Shown: one piece after another, positions 1 to 5,577 of the stretch
How positions within the stretch are numbered: position 1 is the first letter of the stretch
Layout: each line of letters starts with the position of its first letter
Assembly (NCBI GenBank): GCA_001820655.1
Contig: MHQM01000016.1
Span: 1 to 10,075 of the forward strand
DNA: 10,075 bases
Reading direction: 5' to 3'
From: Candidatus Sungbacteria bacterium RIFCSPHIGHO2_02_FULL_52_23
Lineage (GTDB): Bacteria > Patescibacteriota > Minisyncoccia > Sungbacterales > HO2-52-23
Translations under genes and position numbers: made by a program
Notes under the pieces: generated by a model
The model's input: only the letters and a program-made list of their open reading frames with translations
What the model was told of the DNA's origin: nothing
Database searches by the model: none

Positions 1-34
1 TCATCGCAACAATGATTGACTGTCTCATCGGACG

Positions 35-51
35 AAAAACTGTTCAGTTTT
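35..51 (-). terminator. Weak terminator-like hairpin after the coiled-coil gene
   Basis: Just past the stop of the small coiled-coil gene, the minus strand reads AAAACTG-AA-CAGTTTTT: a 7-bp inverted repeat with a 2-base centre ending in five T. The stem is A/T-rich with one strong G-C-containing core, so it would be a weak intrinsic terminator at best. It is symmetrical and could act on either strand. The remaining bases 1-34 show nothing recognisable. Confidence 0.3.
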
Positions 52-55
52 ATTT

Positions 56-343
56 TTACACGTTCACTCTCTGTCTGCCTCCGGTTTTGTCTTCCAACAC
101 CTCTATTCGTTCTTCAAGACCTGCGATGTCCACGCGAAAACCGCGGACATCTTGACGGGTAGCCCGTATTTCTCCGAGTATCATATCCATTCCTTCCGTA
201 AACATATCTTTCGTCACCATCCCATCCATCCTTTTATCCGCTTCCTGAAAACGCTTATCTACTTCCTGAAAACGCTTATCTACTTCCTGAAATTGCTGCT
301 GCGTCATCTCCGCAAGTTTTTCAATAGTCATTTTTTCTACCAT
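56..343 (-). CDS. Small heptad-repeat coiled-coil protein
   Basis: About 95 residues, function unknown. The N-terminal part carries a sevenfold-spaced repeat (FQEVDKR, FQEVDKR, FQEADKR), a classical heptad pattern for a coiled coil; the C-terminal part has a second amphipathic stretch with leucine-spaced LEERIEVLEDK. There is no signal peptide or membrane segment, so it is probably cytosolic and probably oligomeric. Small proteins of this kind are common in Patescibacteria, but I know no assigned role. The reading frame is open up to 379, but those first codons overlap a good promoter (-35 at 374-379, -10 at 350-355), so I place the start at ATG 343. The predicted transcription start coincides with that ATG; ATG 331 (MTIEKL) is the alternative. 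It lies downstream of mreB on the same strand, and its own promoter suggests separate expression. The stop is TAA. Confidence 0.75.
   Translation of the reverse strand: MVEKMTIEKLAEMTQQQFQEVDKRFQEVDKRFQEADKRMDGMVTKDMFTEGMDMILGEIRATRQDVRGFRVDIAGLEERIEVLEDKTGGRQRVNV
233..295 (-). repeat. Three 21-bp tandem repeats encoding 7-residue units
   Basis: Three adjacent 21-bp units lie at 233-253, 254-274 and 275-295. The last two differ only near the 3' plus-strand end, and the first differs at a few positions. Each unit encodes one heptad (FQEVDKR or FQEADKR), so gain or loss of a unit keeps the frame and changes coiled-coil length by one heptad. The near-identity at DNA level suggests recent duplication by slippage. 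Confidence 0.85.
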
Positions 344-349
344 ACCACC

Positions 350-379
350 AGTATAAAACCGATCCGTTGCACCGGTCAA
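350..379 (-). promoter_or_regulatory. Sigma70-type promoter for the coiled-coil gene
   Basis: On the minus strand, TTGACC (374-379) and TATACT (350-355) are separated by 18 bases, each close to the TTGACA/TATAAT consensus. The -10 box is followed by exactly six bases and then ATG 343, so the expected +1 falls on the A of that ATG. This predicts a leaderless transcript and rules out the longer open frame beginning at 379 as the real gene start. The promoter lies just after the mreB stop codon. Confidence 0.6.
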
Positions 380-404
380 TCCAAGTTATCAACAATTCCT
401 ACGC

Positions 405-1415
405 TTATCTCTTGCTCATAATGCTCCTTTTGTAGACTTCAAGGTGCTCTAGGGCGATGCCGGTGCCTTTGGCGACGGCAAGAAGCGGCTCGTCGGCGAT
501 GTGCGCGGGGACACCCGTCTCCTGAAATATGAGCGCATCAATATTGCGCAGGAGCGCGCCGCCGCCCGATACCACGATCCCGCGGTCCATGATGTCTGCC
601 GCAAGCTCGGGGAGCGTATCGTGCAGTACAGACTTGATCGCGCGGATCACTTCATCAAGCTCGTCGGCGATGGCCGCGGTCACTTCCTGCGAGTGTATCT
701 CAATCATCTTCGGCAAGCCGGTGACGAGATCCCGCCCTTTGATCTCCATTTTGAGACTTTCGTCATCCACCGGCACGGCCGATCCGATATTGACCTTGAT
801 GTCTTCTGCCGTGCGGTCTCCGATCGCAAGATTGTAGTTGCGCTTGATGTACTCGCTGATTGCGGCATCAAATTTGTCGCCCGCGACTTTGACGGATGTG
901 GACGCCACGATGCCACCAAGCGAAATCACCGCGATATCCGTCGTCCCGCCGCCGATGTCCACCACCATATGCCCCGATGGCTCATTGATGGGAATACCTG
1001 CGCCGATTGCCGCAAGCACGGGTTCTTTCACGACATATGCGGCTTTGGCTCCTGCTTGCACGGTCGCTTCAATCACCGCTCTGCGCTCGGTGGAAGTCAC
1101 TGCCGCGGGTACGGACACCATGACTTCCGGACGCAGAAAGCGAAACCGTCCGCTGGCTTTATTGATAAAATACCGGAGCATTGCTTCGGTTATCCGATAA
1201 TCGGCGATCACGCCGTCCTTGAGCGGGCGGTACGCGATGATGGTATCCGGCGTACGCCCGATCATCTCGCGCGCTTCATTGCCAACGGCAAGCACGCGAT
1301 TTTCGTTGCGGGCGACTGCCACGACCGACGGCTCATTGGCAACCACGCCCTTTTTGGGGACAAAAACAAGGGTATTGGCGGTGCCGAGGTCAATGCCGAT
1401 TTTACGTATCCACAT
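405..1415 (-). CDS. mreB: Rod shape-determining protein MreB
   Basis: A bacterial actin that forms ATP-dependent filaments under the cytoplasmic membrane and directs lateral wall synthesis. Its 336 residues match the usual MreB length. The actin-fold nucleotide motifs are intact: phosphate-1 GIDLGTANT (residues 7-15), phosphate-2 VVDIGGGTTDIAV (151-163) and the adenosine motif GIVVSGGGALL (279-289). The KEPVLAAIGAG stretch (130-140) is also typical. It is read with murA: the murA stop is 11 bases upstream of this ATG. A weak AGGG ribosome-binding site overlaps that stop, inside the loop of a small hairpin. The usual partners mreC, mreD and rodA are not in the window; downstream is the small coiled-coil gene. 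Family identity is clear from the motifs; operon membership with murA is inferred from spacing. Confidence 0.95.
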   Translation of the reverse strand: MWIRKIGIDLGTANTLVFVPKKGVVANEPSVVAVARNENRVLAVGNEAREMIGRTPDTIIAYRPLKDGVIADYRITEAMLRYFINKASGRFRFLRPEVMVSVPAAVTSTERRAVIEATVQAGAKAAYVVKEPVLAAIGAGIPINEPSGHMVVDIGGGTTDIAVISLGGIVASTSVKVAGDKFDAAISEYIKRNYNLAIGDRTAEDIKVNIGSAVPVDDESLKMEIKGRDLVTGLPKMIEIHSQEVTAAIADELDEVIRAIKSVLHDTLPELAADIMDRGIVVSGGGALLRNIDALIFQETGVPAHIADEPLLAVAKGTGIALEHLEVYKRSIMSKR

Positions 1416-1435
1416 AGAGTTCTACCCTATACTCT
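1416..1435 (-). promoter_or_regulatory. Hairpin holding the mreB ribosome-binding site
   Basis: AGAGT and ACTCT (1431-1435 and 1416-1420 on the minus strand) can pair around a 10-base loop. The loop contains both the murA TAG stop and the AGGG that is the only Shine-Dalgarno candidate for mreB. Ribosomes terminating on murA would melt this structure, so it could couple mreB translation to murA. The stem is only 5 bp and may be chance. Confidence 0.25.
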
Positions 1436-2725
1436 TTTTATATCAGCGCCAAGCGCCCGCAGGCGCTCATCCATCCGCTCGTATCCGCGGTCAATATGAT
1501 CCGTCCCCGAGATCACCGATTTGCCCTGTGCTACAAGAGCGGCGATGACATGCGCCATGCCCGCGCGGATGTCCGTCATCACGATATCAGTACCTTTTAG
1601 AAGAGATGCTCCCGTGATCCGCGCGCTGTGATTAAACGTCCTGCCGGCATACCGGCAAGGTGGGGCAATGCATTCGTCCGAGACTTCAATATTTGCTCCC
1701 ATGCGCCGGAGATCTTTTACATATCCGAAGCGATCCTCATACACGGTCTCATGGATCGTGGAGACGCCGCGCGCCGCGATCATCAGGATCGCAAGTGGCT
1801 GCTGCCAGTCGGTCATAAATCCCGGATGCGGAGCGGTCGCGACATCCGTAGCGCGATACGCATCCGCTCCGGAAAAAACCAGGGCGTCCGCCTCCTGCGA
1901 TACGCCAGCGCCCATCGCCTTTACTTTTTCCACAAAAGCTCCAAGATCGTCAGCGCTGGCTCCGACAATGCGTACCTGCCCGCGCGTCGCGAGTGCGGCT
2001 ACGGCAAACGAGACCGCTTCGTTGCGGTCGGGAAGCACGCGGTGTACCGCGCCTGTCAGACGCGGCACGCCGCGGATTGTGATCACGCGCGCGGCAGAAT
2101 CGCACGCGATATTAGCACCCATGCCCTGAAGCATGCGTATGAGATCCAAGATCTCGGGCTCCACGGCGGCATTGCGGATCGTGGTTGTCCCCCGCGCGCG
2201 GACGGCGGTAAGCAGTACATTTTCGGTGGCCCCCACCGATGGAAAAGGAAACTCAATATCGGCGCCGATGATCGCGTCCGCAGTCGCGTAGTACGACCGC
2301 TCGCGCCGCTCAATCGTCACCCCCATTTTATTGAGAGCTTCCAGATGCAGATCTATCGGGCGATGGCCGATCGCGTCTCCACCGAGAAACGGAACTTCCG
2401 CTTCACCCTTGCGATGCAAAAGAGGTCCGAATGCCAAGATCGGAATCCGGTTTTTGCGCGAAAATTCAACAACCGAAGTATTCTTGATCTCCGGAGTCCG
2501 TATCTCGCACCGGTGATCCATGCCGATCGCAACCTCACTCCCGATCCGCTCGCAAAACTCGCGAGTAATATCAATCTCCTGGGAAAGCGGTACGTTTTCC
2601 AGGACGCACGGCTCATCGGTCAGCAAAGACGCGATCATCATCTTGCTTGCCGCGTTTTTAGCGCCGTATACGGTAACATCGCCCCGGAGAGGGGTGCCCC
2701 CCTGAATAATGAATTTCCCCGTCAT
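1427..2725 (-). CDS. murA: UDP-N-acetylglucosamine 1-carboxyvinyltransferase MurA
   Basis: Cytosolic enzyme that transfers enolpyruvate from phosphoenolpyruvate to UDP-GlcNAc, the first committed step of peptidoglycan precursor synthesis. It has 432 residues, slightly longer than the usual 418-430. Expected landmarks are present: GAKNAASK with the Lys23/Asn24 pair, Arg93 before LAFGPL, the loop LGGDAIGHRPID, PFPSVGATEN, PGFMTDWQQP with the general-base Asp316, and TDIRAG with Arg397. The loop residue equivalent to E. coli Cys115 is Asp117 (codon 2375-2377), the state known from mycobacteria and chlamydiae to give fosfomycin insensitivity. A small insertion near the C-terminus (APPCRYAGRT) is encoded by a palindromic stretch. 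There is no Shine-Dalgarno sequence before ATG 2725; a promoter close upstream predicts a nearly leaderless mRNA. murA leads into mreB and diverges from the PEGA gene. Confidence 0.96.
   Translation of the reverse strand: MTGKFIIQGGTPLRGDVTVYGAKNAASKMMIASLLTDEPCVLENVPLSQEIDITREFCERIGSEVAIGMDHRCEIRTPEIKNTSVVEFSRKNRIPILAFGPLLHRKGEAEVPFLGGDAIGHRPIDLHLEALNKMGVTIERRERSYYATADAIIGADIEFPFPSVGATENVLLTAVRARGTTTIRNAAVEPEILDLIRMLQGMGANIACDSAARVITIRGVPRLTGAVHRVLPDRNEAVSFAVAALATRGQVRIVGASADDLGAFVEKVKAMGAGVSQEADALVFSGADAYRATDVATAPHPGFMTDWQQPLAILMIAARGVSTIHETVYEDRFGYVKDLRRMGANIEVSDECIAPPCRYAGRTFNHSARITGASLLKGTDIVMTDIRAGMAHVIAALVAQGKSVISGTDHIDRGYERMDERLRALGADIKRV
1641..1661. repeat. Intragenic palindrome within murA
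   Basis: On the minus strand CCTTGCCGG-TATG-CCGGCAGG forms an inverted repeat with one bulged T and a short loop. It encodes the PCRYAGR part of an insertion in MurA just before FNHSARI, a segment that is variable or absent in E. coli MurA. It may be an ordinary codon coincidence or an in-frame palindromic repeat element; boundaries are approximate. Confidence 0.35.
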
Positions 2726-2734
2726 AATGAGAGG

Positions 2735-2762
2735 ATCATACTCTTCTTGCTTATCTTTTCAA
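2735..2762 (-). promoter_or_regulatory. Promoter for murA-mreB, nearly leaderless
   Basis: On the minus strand TTGAAA (2757-2762) and TATGAT (2735-2740) are each five of six to consensus, with a 16-base spacer. The predicted +1 is about position 2728, only three bases before the murA ATG at 2725. That fits the absence of a ribosome-binding site for murA. The promoter lies just outside the left end of the large inverted repeat. Confidence 0.55.
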
Positions 2763-2770
2763 GCGCATGG

Positions 2771-2955
2771 AAACCGTCCAAAAAGTCTTCTTCGTCACGG
2801 GATCGCAGGATTTCGAGCAAGACAAGGAAGGACGACGAAGACGTCCCGATCCATCGGGACGTTGAGGAGGACAGACGCGAGGCGTTCCCGCATAGCGGGA
2901 CGCCCCGTCTCCGAAATCCTGCGATTGCAGTGGGTAGGGACTTTTTGGACGGTTT
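2771..2955. repeat. 185-bp multi-armed inverted-repeat element
   Basis: The ends are exact 17-bp inverted repeats, AAACCGTCCAAAAAGTC (2771-2787) and its complement (2939-2955). Inside is a second exact 14-bp pair, ATCGCAGGATTTCG (2802-2815) with 2912-2925, at nearly symmetrical distance. The centre holds two side-by-side hairpins: a perfect 10-bp stem ACGTCCCGAT/ATCGGGACGT (2841-2850/2853-2862), and GGCG-T-TCCCGC/GCGGGACGCC (2881-2891/2895-2904) clamped by AGACG/CGTCT (2873-2877/2906-2910). The whole could fold as a branched RNA or a cruciform on either strand. No credible open reading frame or transposase is seen. I found no clear target-site duplication. It occupies most of the divergent intergenic space between murA and the PEGA gene. 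It could be a MITE-like or REP/REPIN-like repeat, or a structured RNA; the sequence alone does not decide. Confidence 0.85.
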
Positions 2956-2974
2956 CTTAGATTCCTGCTACGAT
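2945..2974 (+). promoter_or_regulatory. Candidate promoter for the PEGA-domain gene
   Basis: TTGGAC (2945-2950), lying inside the right terminal arm of the large inverted repeat, is followed after 18 bases by TACGAT (2969-2974). A TG one base before the -10 (TGCTACGAT) makes it an extended -10 type. The -35 is a poor match. The predicted start near 2981 gives a leader of about 17 bases, without a clear Shine-Dalgarno sequence. Confidence 0.35.
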
Positions 2975-2995
2975 GCGGCTAGAGTTCATCTAAGA
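2955..2995 (+). promoter_or_regulatory. 8-bp inverted repeat around the PEGA-gene start region
   Basis: TCTTAGAT (2955-2962) and its exact complement ATCTAAGA (2988-2995) flank the candidate -10 box and sit directly against the right end of the 185-bp element. They could be a split operator or a leader hairpin ending three bases before the ATG at 2998. The repeat is exact, but the function is only inferred. Confidence 0.3.
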
Positions 2996-2997
2996 TT

Positions 2998-4086
2998 ATG
3001 ACACGTGCAAGACGGCGAATTACTTTTTATACCCTTACGCTGATATTTCTTATCGCGGGTCCCCTGCTCGTCGCGTATTCCCTCGGGTATGTATATGATT
3101 TTTCCACCGCAAGTCTGGAGCAGACCGGGGGCGTTTTTGTCAAAGCCGAGACACCGCGGCTTGCGGTATTTTTTGATAACGCATTCTTCAGGGAGACAAG
3201 CTTGCTTACCGGAAGCGCGTTTCTCACGGATATCCGGGAGGGCACGCATCTCGTACGCCTGGAAAAAGAGGACTTCCATCCGTGGTCAAAAACCGTTTTC
3301 GTAGAGCCTGCGACCGTCACTGAACTCCGCGATATCGTCCTGATCCCGCGCAGTCTTGCGACCGCAACCTCAAGCGTGGCGGAATTAAGCCGGGCGGAAG
3401 CCACATCCACCCCGCTCGAAGTGCTCACGATCAACGGCAAACACCAGCTCTTGGCAGGACGCGGCAAATCCGCGCGGGTCATTCTTGAAAATGTGTATTC
3501 TTTTGTCGGAGACGGGGATGATATTTTTTTCGTGGATCAAAATGGATTTTTTGCGCGTTTGAGCCGCGATACCGGCACGATCGCCACGATCGGGCGCCCG
3601 GGCTTCCTGCTTGACGGCAGGCCTCTGCGCTTTATCATCGGCACGCGCAGTCTTGCGCTTATTGATCCCTCCGGAGGACTCTTCCTCTATGGGAAAGATG
3701 CCGGCATACTCACCGCCGTAGCATCCGAAATCCTAGACGCTTCATTTGACAGCAAAGAAGAAAAACTGCTCCTGCGAAAACAGCAAAGCATCGCGGTGCT
3801 CTGGCTTACCGACAATATATACCAGCCACTTCAGCAAAAAGGCATCATGGAAGAAGTGCTTACGGACACTGTAGCTATCCTAGATGCGCGGTGGTTTTAT
3901 GCCACCGACGCCCATGTCGTCTGGCGCACGCGCGATGGCATTTACTTTGCCGAGATAGATCATCGGGGCGGGATCAACAAAACAGAGCTCGTATCAGATA
4001 CTGCCGATGAACTTCTCACCTATCCGTCCGTCCCCAACGCCATCTTCTGGCGCATAAGAAAAAACATCTACAAAACGGAGCTTTGA
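2998..4086 (+). CDS. PEGA-domain membrane-anchored protein
   Basis: 362 residues. A basic N-terminus (TRARRR) precedes one hydrophobic segment (about residues 8-28), giving a membrane anchor with the bulk of the protein outside. Residues about 43-116 form a PEGA-type beta domain: TGGVFVKAETPRLAVFFDNAF, then the REGTHLVRLEKEDFHPWSKTV repeat-like core ending in a DIVLIP strand. The remaining 240 residues are beta-rich with recurrent short strands (FFVDQNGFFARL, LALIDPSGGLFLYG, HVVWRTRDGIYFAEI), resembling propeller-like repeats. PEGA domains are thought to bind surface or envelope structures. Proteins of this layout are widespread in Patescibacteria with no assigned role. It is the only plus-strand gene, divergent from murA and convergent with the baseplate-J-like gene 12 bases away. 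The start at ATG 2998 follows the IR-associated promoter; no strong ribosome-binding site is visible. Confidence 0.75.
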   Translation: MTRARRRITFYTLTLIFLIAGPLLVAYSLGYVYDFSTASLEQTGGVFVKAETPRLAVFFDNAFFRETSLLTGSAFLTDIREGTHLVRLEKEDFHPWSKTVFVEPATVTELRDIVLIPRSLATATSSVAELSRAEATSTPLEVLTINGKHQLLAGRGKSARVILENVYSFVGDGDDIFFVDQNGFFARLSRDTGTIATIGRPGFLLDGRPLRFIIGTRSLALIDPSGGLFLYGKDAGILTAVASEILDASFDSKEEKLLLRKQQSIAVLWLTDNIYQPLQQKGIMEEVLTDTVAILDARWFYATDAHVVWRTRDGIYFAEIDHRGGINKTELVSDTADELLTYPSVPNAIFWRIRKNIYKTEL

Positions 4087-4098
4087 TCTTTACAGGCA

Positions 4099-5562
4099 CT
4101 ACTCCACGACGAAGCGGATTTTTCCGGTATCGCCGGGGACGCTGGACCGCCATGGCGGAAACAATGAGAGCGTATAGTCTTTGAGTTCCGGACGACTCTT
4201 GAGCGCATCGCTTATGGATCCCTGTTTTTTGCCTGCCACCAGCGCTACGAGCTGATCCTGGCTTATGACCGCACGCGCCTGCACGGTGCCGTTGACCACG
4301 ACATCCGCTCTCCCCTTGGTAAAATCAATAGTGCGCGCGTGATACGAAAGATTCGCGGATCCCGCAACCAATTCCTGGCTATCCACGTCTTCCAGAGCAA
4401 AAGATTTTACGAGCTCTTCCGCGTCTTCCGGACGGAAGACAAGCGCGCGCCCCGCGGCACTTGCCGTGACGGTAAACTTCTCCTGGTACGTGCCTGCTGC
4501 GGGTGCGTCAACCTTGGTGATCTCTATCTCGCGCAAGGCTTCGGGAGAGCTGAATCCCGCCGGTACCGTGCGTCCGATTTCATCTTTCAGCTCGTCAAAC
4601 ACCGCTTTGGTGGTCTCCTCCTCCGCGCGCGCCAGATCGTCTTTGGTGATCATGAAAGATGCACCGCGCGATCCTCCGGCAAATCCCTGGGGAGCTGACG
4701 CCGAAAATCCTTCATATTTGGGAGTGCCTTTAAAACCGGGGACGGTAAGTGCCAGAGGACCCGCCATATTGCCCTCCTCCCCCGCAAGATCCGCTACCGC
4801 CTCCGCATCAATTGACTGGGGTACGAGTTTGCCCTGCGAGATCGCCGCACCCGGGACTGTCACCGGCTTCACAAGCCGATACAGCGCTCCGCCGGATGTC
4901 GCAAACCGCGTGCCCGCGACCAAAGGCTGGGGTGAGGAGTTAAACGAATTCGTAATTTTTACGGCGCCGCGCGCGCGCGGCTCACTACTATCACGACCTG
5001 TAGCGGCAAACTCTCTGGTGACTGTACTAGCAAATGACAGCTTCTCTGCGGGGATGATTCTCTGCGGAACCTGTACCTTGGCCGCAGACGTATCCAAAAC
5101 CGCCGCGATATCGCGTAGCATGATCTCGTCTACGCGTGGCTTCACGACAATCGTCGCCCGCGCCCATACGGTCGTCAGCGCCCCAAATGCCCCGGCAACT
5201 GCCACAATACCGCAGAAGGCTCCTATATATGCGATACGCGCGGACGAAGATATCGTCCTTGCGCGAGGGGTTTGATGGCGGATTGATTTCGCCGCAGGCT
5301 CCGGCTGCGAAAATGTCATCTCCTCATCCCGGCCTTCCGGCATATCGGGTACCACATCCTCGGCCGCCACGGCCGCGTGCCGCTCCTGCCAGTGGCCGAG
5401 AAATTCGGATTCTGCGGCAGGCTCAACCGAAAAATCTTCCACCGGACGCACGGGGGCAGTAGCTACCTTTGGCGTCAGCCGTATGACATGCGGCGTTGCA
5501 TTTTTTCTGATGCCGTCGGACCGCCCCTCCGGCATCTGCTCTGATGATAGTGTGGTCTTCAT
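4099..5562 (-). CDS. Single-pass membrane protein with baseplate-J-like region
   Basis: 487 residues. The first 109 are Pro/Glu/Ala-rich and probably disordered and cytosolic, then one transmembrane helix (about 110-134), then a large extracytoplasmic part. Residues about 197-300 have the pattern seen in Patescibacteria proteins annotated as baseplate J-like: ARGAVKITNSFNSSPQPLVAGTR, VTVPG, a Val-Ala-Asp strand, LTVPGFKGTPKYEGF and a glycine-rich segment. The remainder is alternating beta strands. The resemblance to phage baseplate J proteins is a family label; a contractile injection role is not shown because no tail, sheath or tube genes are nearby. The start (ATG 5562) lies 15 bases after the stop of the PilM-like gene, so the two are probably co-transcribed and may act together across the membrane. 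The stop is TAG. No terminator separates it from the convergent PEGA gene. Confidence 0.65.
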   Translation of the reverse strand: MKTTLSSEQMPEGRSDGIRKNATPHVIRLTPKVATAPVRPVEDFSVEPAAESEFLGHWQERHAAVAAEDVVPDMPEGRDEEMTFSQPEPAAKSIRHQTPRARTISSSARIAYIGAFCGIVAVAGAFGALTTVWARATIVVKPRVDEIMLRDIAAVLDTSAAKVQVPQRIIPAEKLSFASTVTREFAATGRDSSEPRARGAVKITNSFNSSPQPLVAGTRFATSGGALYRLVKPVTVPGAAISQGKLVPQSIDAEAVADLAGEEGNMAGPLALTVPGFKGTPKYEGFSASAPQGFAGGSRGASFMITKDDLARAEEETTKAVFDELKDEIGRTVPAGFSSPEALREIEITKVDAPAAGTYQEKFTVTASAAGRALVFRPEDAEELVKSFALEDVDSQELVAGSANLSYHARTIDFTKGRADVVVNGTVQARAVISQDQLVALVAGKKQGSISDALKSRPELKDYTLSLFPPWRSSVPGDTGKIRFVVE

Positions 5563-5577
5563 AATGCCATGTACGCT

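Noticed and set aside
501..1499. Long plus-strand open frame opposite mreB
   Set aside because: It is the shadow of mreB; the translation is rich in His, Arg and Asp with no family resemblance, while the minus strand encodes an unmistakable MreB.
2725..2739. Five-codon upstream ORF whose TGA overlaps the murA ATG
   Set aside because: Its ATG lies inside the TATGAT -10 box, so it would be upstream of the predicted transcription start and not transcribed from this promoter.
1628..3001. 457-codon plus-strand open frame over murA and the intergenic repeat
   Set aside because: It runs antisense through murA and then through both arms of the inverted-repeat element; low-complexity basic translation without recognisable motifs.
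4087..4098. Possible bidirectional terminator between the convergent genes
   Set aside because: The 12-base gap has no inverted repeat or T-run; nothing there supports a terminator.
4099..5562. Contractile injection or phage tail locus suggested by the baseplate-J-like region
   Set aside because: No sheath, tube, spike or other baseplate genes are in the window, and the protein has a transmembrane anchor and a cytosolic tail; the family label alone does not support such a system.
5560..5571. Mini-ORF ATG GCA TTA TGA overlapping the start of the baseplate-J-like gene
   Set aside because: Only three codons, no ribosome-binding site; the likely explanation is chance within the 15-base gap after the PilM-like gene.
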